This document shows, one piece after another, positions 60,221-64,000 of a stretch of DNA of 64,000 nt. How positions within the stretch are numbered: position 1 is the stretch's first letter; each line of letters begins with the position of its first letter. The notes under the pieces were generated by a model. It did no database searches and was not told where the DNA came from. It saw only the letters and a list, made by a program, of their open reading frames with translations. The translations under genes and the position numbers were made by a program. The stretch covers positions 65,485 to 129,484 of the forward strand of contig NZ_LXFU01000031.1 of the NCBI RefSeq assembly GCF_001657485.1. Reading direction: 5' to 3'. The stretch comes from Rhizobium sp. WYCCWR10014. GTDB lineage: Bacteria > Pseudomonadota > Alphaproteobacteria > Rhizobiales > Rhizobiaceae.

Positions 60221-61522
60221 ATGAAATCGTCCAGAACGCTCGGACTGGTGATGATCGCGCCTGCGGCGATCATGATCGTCCTGTTCTTCCTGATGCCGGT
60301 GGTTCTGACGGCGGTCTTCTCAATGACCAACATGACCACGGCGACCGGCATTTCCGGCGGTGTCTACCAGATCGCACCCAATTCCCTGATCGCGCTAAAA
60401 TCGGCGATGCCAGACATCGCAGCCGAGATGGCCGAACCGCGCTACACGATCGACGATGCAGGCCTCAAGGCCGTCGAAGGCCTCGGGATTGCGCCGGGGA
60501 TTGCTGCGGAATTGCGCGACAAACATACAGGGGAGGTCTTCCCGACACGCCGCGACGTCGAGCGCATGATCAAGGATCTTGCCGAACGACCTTCGACACG
60601 CGAGGTCAAGCAGATCTCCGAACAGTTCAACCGCTCCGTCCTCAACACCCGCTTCGACAGCAAGGAGCAGCTCTTTTCGGCGCTGGACAGTCTGGGGTTC
60701 AAGCTGACGCCGGAACAGAAGGAAACCGTCGCCAGGGTCACCTATACCGGCTGGACCTGGACGACCGACAATTTCTCACGCATGGCCACCTCGCCCGACA
60801 TGGCGCGTGTGCTTTTCAATACCGTGCTCTACGTCGCGCTGGTGCTGATGCTCTTCAATGTCGGTTATGCGCTGTTGCTTGCCATCTTGACGCACTACAT
60901 GCCGCCGACGCCGGCCTCGATCTTCCGCGGCATCTGGCTCCTGCCGCGCATCACGCCCGTCGTCATTTACGTCATGCTATGGAAGTGGCTCGCCTGGGAC
61001 AGCGGATTCATCTCTATCCTGATGGGCAAGTTCGGCTATCCGCCGAAGAACTATCTTCTCGACAACGCCTATAACGCCTGGTTGTTCGTCGTGCTGATCA
61101 ACGGCTTCATCGGCGCCTCGATGGGCATGCTGGTGTTCTCCTCGGCGATGAAGGCCATTCCGAAAAGCCAGTTCTATGCGAGCGAGGTCGACGGCGCCTC
61201 CCGCTGGCAGCAGATCCGCTACATCATCCTGCCGCAGATGCGCTGGCCAATCCTTTTCGTCACCTGCTATCAGACGCTGTCGCTGCTTGCCTCCTTCAAT
61301 GAAATCCTGCTCGCGACCAATGGCGGACCGGGCAATGCGACTGAGGTCTGGGCGCTGTCGGCCTATCACACTGCGCTGAGGAACTATGCCGGCAATCTGG
61401 AATACGGGTTGGGTGCAGCAATGGCATTGGTGCTCGTCGTCATCGGCGTGATGCTGTCGCTCCTCTATCTGCGCGTCTTCAGCTACGGCACGCTTGTCGC
61501 CAAGCCCTTGATCGAGGATTGA
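60221..61522 (+). CDS. CUT1-type ABC importer, permease 1 with a large periplasmic insert
   Basis: A 433-residue permease, about 130 residues longer than usual. Helix 1 is 'TLGLVMIAPAAIMIVLFFLMPVVLTAVFSMTNM' (about 5-38). A hydrophilic insert of about 150 residues follows ('KHTGEVFPTRRDVERMIKDLAERPSTREVKQISEQFNRSVLNTRFDSKEQLFSALDSLGFKLTPEQKETVARVTYTGWTWTTDNF') before helix 2 ('VLFNTVLYVALVLMLFNVGYALLLAIL'). The EAA loop is 'AIPKSQFYASEVDGASRWQQIRYIILPQMRWPILFVTCYQTLSLLA'. The insert position matches the MalF P2 loop that touches the binding protein. GAGGAGG precedes the ATG. Confidence 0.9.
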   Translation: MKSSRTLGLVMIAPAAIMIVLFFLMPVVLTAVFSMTNMTTATGISGGVYQIAPNSLIALKSAMPDIAAEMAEPRYTIDDAGLKAVEGLGIAPGIAAELRDKHTGEVFPTRRDVERMIKDLAERPSTREVKQISEQFNRSVLNTRFDSKEQLFSALDSLGFKLTPEQKETVARVTYTGWTWTTDNFSRMATSPDMARVLFNTVLYVALVLMLFNVGYALLLAILTHYMPPTPASIFRGIWLLPRITPVVIYVMLWKWLAWDSGFISILMGKFGYPPKNYLLDNAYNAWLFVVLINGFIGASMGMLVFSSAMKAIPKSQFYASEVDGASRWQQIRYIILPQMRWPILFVTCYQTLSLLASFNEILLATNGGPGNATEVWALSAYHTALRNYAGNLEYGLGAAMALVLVVIGVMLSLLYLRVFSYGTLVAKPLIED

Positions 61523-61524
61523 CC

Positions 61525-62367
61525 ATGGCCGAACGATCGCAACCCTCGGCAAATTACAGCAACTGGCCTGTCATTACGGCGCTGACGATCGTCAGCCTGC
61601 CGCTGCTCCTGATGTATGTCTATCTCTTCCTTGACACCGTGACGGTGAAGCAGGCGGACGCGCTGTTGCCTTCGGGCTTGACGCTCAATCACTGGCGCTT
61701 CCTGTGGCAGACGACGGAGGGCAAGGCGAACATCTGGCAGGTGACTGTGAATACGCTGCTGTTTGCGGCCTGCACCACCAGCCTCGTGCTCATCGTCTCG
61801 TCGATGGCGGGCTACGTGCTGTCACGGCTGAACGTGCCGGCGCGCGGCTTCTTCCTTGCCGGCGTCATGGTGTTGCATGCTTTCCCGTCGGTGACGCTGA
61901 TCATCGCCATCTTCATCGTGCTGCAAATGATCGGCCTCTACAATTCGCTGCTCGGCGTCATCCTGGTGAAGGCGGCGATCGACCTGCCGCTCGGCATCTG
62001 GCTGATGAAGGGCTTCTACGACACGGTGCCCTGGGAAATCGAAATGGCCGGCGTCGTCGACGGCGCCTCGCGCTTCCGGGTCTGGCGCAGTCTCGTGCTG
62101 CCGCAGGTCAAGCCCGGGATCATGGCGCTCGGCCTCTTCTCCTTCCTCTCCGGCTGGGGCGAGTTCATCCTGCCGCAGGTGCTGGCGCCTGGTAACCAGG
62201 TGCAGGTGCTTTCGGTGTATCTCGCGGCCTTCCTCGCCGACGACAACAATTATGATTTCAACATGTTCAAAGCGGTCGGCGTCTTCTACCTCGTTCCGGT
62301 GCTGATCGTTTACGCGCTCTTCAACAAATATCTCATGAACATCTATGGCGGCGGGAGCAAAGGCTGA
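61525..62367 (+). CDS. CUT1-type ABC importer, permease 2
   Basis: A 280-residue MalG-side permease with six helices ('VITALTIVSLPLLLMYVYLFLDTVT', 'WQVTVNTLLFAACTTSLVLIVSSMAGYVLSRLN') and the EAA loop 'YDTVPWEIEMAGVVDGASRFRVWRSLVLPQVKPGIMALGLFSFLSGWGEF'. The ATG at 61525 follows the previous stop by two bases. Its own stop overlaps the ATPase start (TGATG). Confidence 0.92.
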   Translation: MAERSQPSANYSNWPVITALTIVSLPLLLMYVYLFLDTVTVKQADALLPSGLTLNHWRFLWQTTEGKANIWQVTVNTLLFAACTTSLVLIVSSMAGYVLSRLNVPARGFFLAGVMVLHAFPSVTLIIAIFIVLQMIGLYNSLLGVILVKAAIDLPLGIWLMKGFYDTVPWEIEMAGVVDGASRFRVWRSLVLPQVKPGIMALGLFSFLSGWGEFILPQVLAPGNQVQVLSVYLAAFLADDNNYDFNMFKAVGVFYLVPVLIVYALFNKYLMNIYGGGSKG

Positions 62368-63422
62368 TGCGCATCCTCCTCGACAATTTTTCGAAGAGCT
62401 TCGGCTCCACCAAGGTCATCGAGAACATGCAGCTCGAAGTCGGCGACGGCGAGATGCTGGCGCTGCTCGGCCCGTCCGGCTGCGGCAAATCGACGACGCT
62501 TTTTGCGGTCTGCGGCATTCACCGGCCGACCAGCGGACGCATCCTCTTCGGCGACCGCGACGTCACGGACCTGCCGAGCCAGGCCCGCAATGTCGGCGTC
62601 GTCTTCCAGTCCTATGCGCTCTATCCGCACATGACGGTTACCGAGAACATCGGCTTTCCGCTGAAGGTGAAGGGCATGCCGGCCGCAGAGATCCGCAAGG
62701 AAGTCGACCGCATCGCGGCCCTCGTTCAGATCGGCAACCTGATGGGCCGCAGACCGGCCGAGCTTTCCGGCGGCCAGCAGCAGCGCGTGGCGCTCGCGCG
62801 CGCGCTGATCCGCAAGCCCGACGTGCTGCTGCTCGACGAGCCGCTCGCCAATCTCGACGCCAAGCTGCGCCTCGAAATGCGATCGGAAATCCGCCGCCTA
62901 CAGCGAGAAACCGGCATCACCGCCATTCTCGTCACCCACGACCAGGTCGAGGCGATGAGCATGTGCGACCGCATCGCCATCATGAAGGAAGGCGAGATCG
63001 TCCAGATCGCCACGCCGGCCGAAATGTACAATGATCCGAAGACCGCCTTCGTTGCCGGCTTTCTCGGCAATCCGCCGATCACCTTCCTGCGCGGTGTCTT
63101 GGACAAGGGTGCCTTCACCATCCCGCAAAGCGAGATCCGCGTGCCGCTGCCGGATTCTGTCGGTGCCGCCGAGGGCACGAAGCTGATGCTCGGCGTCCGG
63201 CCGGAGCATTTTACGCCGGCAGGCGACATCGCCGTTCCCGGCAAGGTCACCTTCGCCGAAACGCAGGGCCGCGAGAACCTCTACGACGTGCATCTTGCCG
63301 GCGGGCCGCTGCTGCGCTCGATCCAGCCGGTGCGCAGTGATATCCATGTCGGCGACGACGTCCGCTGGGCGATCGACAGCCGTGGCGTGTTCGTCTTCGA
63401 CGAGAATGGCAGGAGGCTCTGA
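62367..63422 (+). CDS. CUT1-type ABC importer ATPase (UgpC/MalK-like)
   Basis: A 351-residue ATPase: Walker A '[23 protein letters not shown]', Q-loop '[25 protein letters not shown]', signature 'LSGGQQQRVALARALIRKPDVLLLDEPLANLDAKLRLEMR', H-loop 'ILVTHDQVEAMSMCDRIAIM', and a C-terminal TOBE domain ('LMLGVRPEHFTPAGDIAVPGKVTFAETQGRENLYDVHL'). Start and stop codons both overlap neighbouring genes (TGATG), so the module is tightly coupled. Confidence 0.94.
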   Translation: MRILLDNFSKSFGSTKVIENMQLEVGDGEMLALLGPSGCGKSTTLFAVCGIHRPTSGRILFGDRDVTDLPSQARNVGVVFQSYALYPHMTVTENIGFPLKVKGMPAAEIRKEVDRIAALVQIGNLMGRRPAELSGGQQQRVALARALIRKPDVLLLDEPLANLDAKLRLEMRSEIRRLQRETGITAILVTHDQVEAMSMCDRIAIMKEGEIVQIATPAEMYNDPKTAFVAGFLGNPPITFLRGVLDKGAFTIPQSEIRVPLPDSVGAAEGTKLMLGVRPEHFTPAGDIAVPGKVTFAETQGRENLYDVHLAGGPLLRSIQPVRSDIHVGDDVRWAIDSRGVFVFDENGRRL

Positions 63423-64000
63423 TGACCCGCGATTTCTCGGCATTTTTCGGGCGCTACGGCTGGCCGTCAGGCAAGGGCCGGCTCCCCTTCTGCATCGGCC
63501 ATCGCGGCGCCAGCGGCCATGAACGCGAGAACACGATCGCTGCTTTCCGCCGCGCCGCCGAACTCGGCGCGGAAATGTGGGAACTCGACACGCAACTGAC
63601 CAAGGACGGCGTGGTCGTCGTCTCGCATGACGATCACCTCGAGCGCGTTTTCGGCATCGACCGCCGCATTTCCGAAATGACGGCGGCAGAGCTCGCCTCT
63701 CTCGACGGCGTCGACGTTCCGAGTTTTTCGGAGGTGGCCGCACTTGGCCGCGAAACCGGAACCGGCCTCTATGTTGAGCTCAAGGCGGCTGGGACGGGCC
63801 TGCGCTGCTGGCAGCACCTTGCGGAGATGAACCAGCGTTTCGCTTGTCTCGGCTCCTTCGACACGGCACAGGTGCGCGAACTTAGCGACGCGGCCTGCGA
63901 TTTTCCGCTTTCGGTGCTGATCCGGGTCGGCCACGATCCGCACGCGCTCGGCGACGAGGCTGGCGCCGATATCCTGCATCTGTGCTGGGAGAGGGCAGGC
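63422..64000 (+). CDS. Glycerophosphodiester phosphodiesterase (3' end beyond the window)
   Basis: The first 193 residues of a GDPD-family enzyme. The catalytic residues are visible: His-Arg in 'FCIGHRGASGHERENTIAAFRRAAELGAEMWELDTQLTKDGVVVVSHDDHLERVFG', including the E-x-D metal pair and the second histidine. It cleaves glycerophosphodiesters to sn-glycerol-3-phosphate and an alcohol. There is no signal peptide, so it acts in the cytoplasm after import. The ATG overlaps the ATPase stop (TGATG), making it part of the importer operon. The frame is open to the window edge. Confidence 0.92.
   Translation, partial: MTRDFSAFFGRYGWPSGKGRLPFCIGHRGASGHERENTIAAFRRAAELGAEMWELDTQLTKDGVVVVSHDDHLERVFGIDRRISEMTAAELASLDGVDVPSFSEVAALGRETGTGLYVELKAAGTGLRCWQHLAEMNQRFACLGSFDTAQVRELSDAACDFPLSVLIRVGHDPHALGDEAGADILHLCWERAG

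Overview
The window looks like part of a large repABC replicon (megaplasmid or chromid) of a fast-growing rhizobium (Rhizobium/Sinorhizobium/Agrobacterium type). The grounds are a complete repABC cassette with two 16-bp parS sites and an antisense-RNA gene, GC-rich alphaproteobacterial coding, many ABC importers and sugar oxidoreductases, and several copies of the intergenic two-palindrome repeats typical of rhizobia (RIME class). I found no insertion sequences, tRNA, rRNA or CRISPR array. The species cannot be fixed from the sequence alone.

Layout. 0-8 kb: end of a DUF6665-type gene, an aldose-1-epimerase-like protein, an EmrA/EmrB efflux pair with a divergent TetR regulator and matching operators, mannonate dehydratase uxuA with a GntR/FadR regulator, and two small genes (DUF2934; a single-pass membrane protein). 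8-12.3 kb: surface polysaccharide genes (O-antigen ligase/polymerase, WbpM/CapD-type dehydratase, sugar transferase). 12.4-16.3 kb: repC, ctRNA, repB, repA (minus strand) with parS sites. 16.8-24 kb: XRE regulator, Fsr-like MFS exporter, FMN reductase, metQNI-type importer and a flavin monooxygenase, together a plausible organosulfur-scavenging set. 24-30.3 kb: methylmalonyl-CoA mutase, FAH-family hydrolase, and a two-oxidoreductase plus glyoxalase operon.

30.4-40.3 kb is the most striking region. A minus-strand operon encodes an ABC importer, two DUF1989 proteins, a biotin carboxylase of the urea/guanidine carboxylase family, and allophanate hydrolase. Its leader carries a textbook guanidine-I (ykkC) riboswitch followed by a terminator hairpin. 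Immediately upstream is a near-perfect sigma-54 promoter with an NtrC-like site about 105 bp further up. The locus is therefore best read as a guanidine-nitrogen assimilation system under double control: nitrogen limitation (sigma-54/NtrC) and guanidine (riboswitch). The usual 'urea carboxylase' label would be misleading.

40.4-47.6 kb: AraC regulator and a divergent CUT1 sugar importer whose operon ends in a Gfo/Idh/MocA-aldo/keto-reductase fusion protein. 47.6-55.6 kb: cytochrome bd locus (gbsR-like regulator, cydD, cydC, cydA, cydB and the 40-residue CydX), with an FNR/FixK box placed at about -41.5 of one candidate promoter and a perfect 26-bp palindrome at a second; then hupE. 55.9-64 kb: a D-2-hydroxyacid dehydrogenase, a Tim44-domain protein, a YbaK deacylase, and a second CUT1 importer translationally coupled to a glycerophosphodiester phosphodiesterase cut by the window end.

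Recurring themes: translational coupling by ATGA-type overlaps, and a GC-rich hairpin directly after each of the four solute-binding-protein genes.
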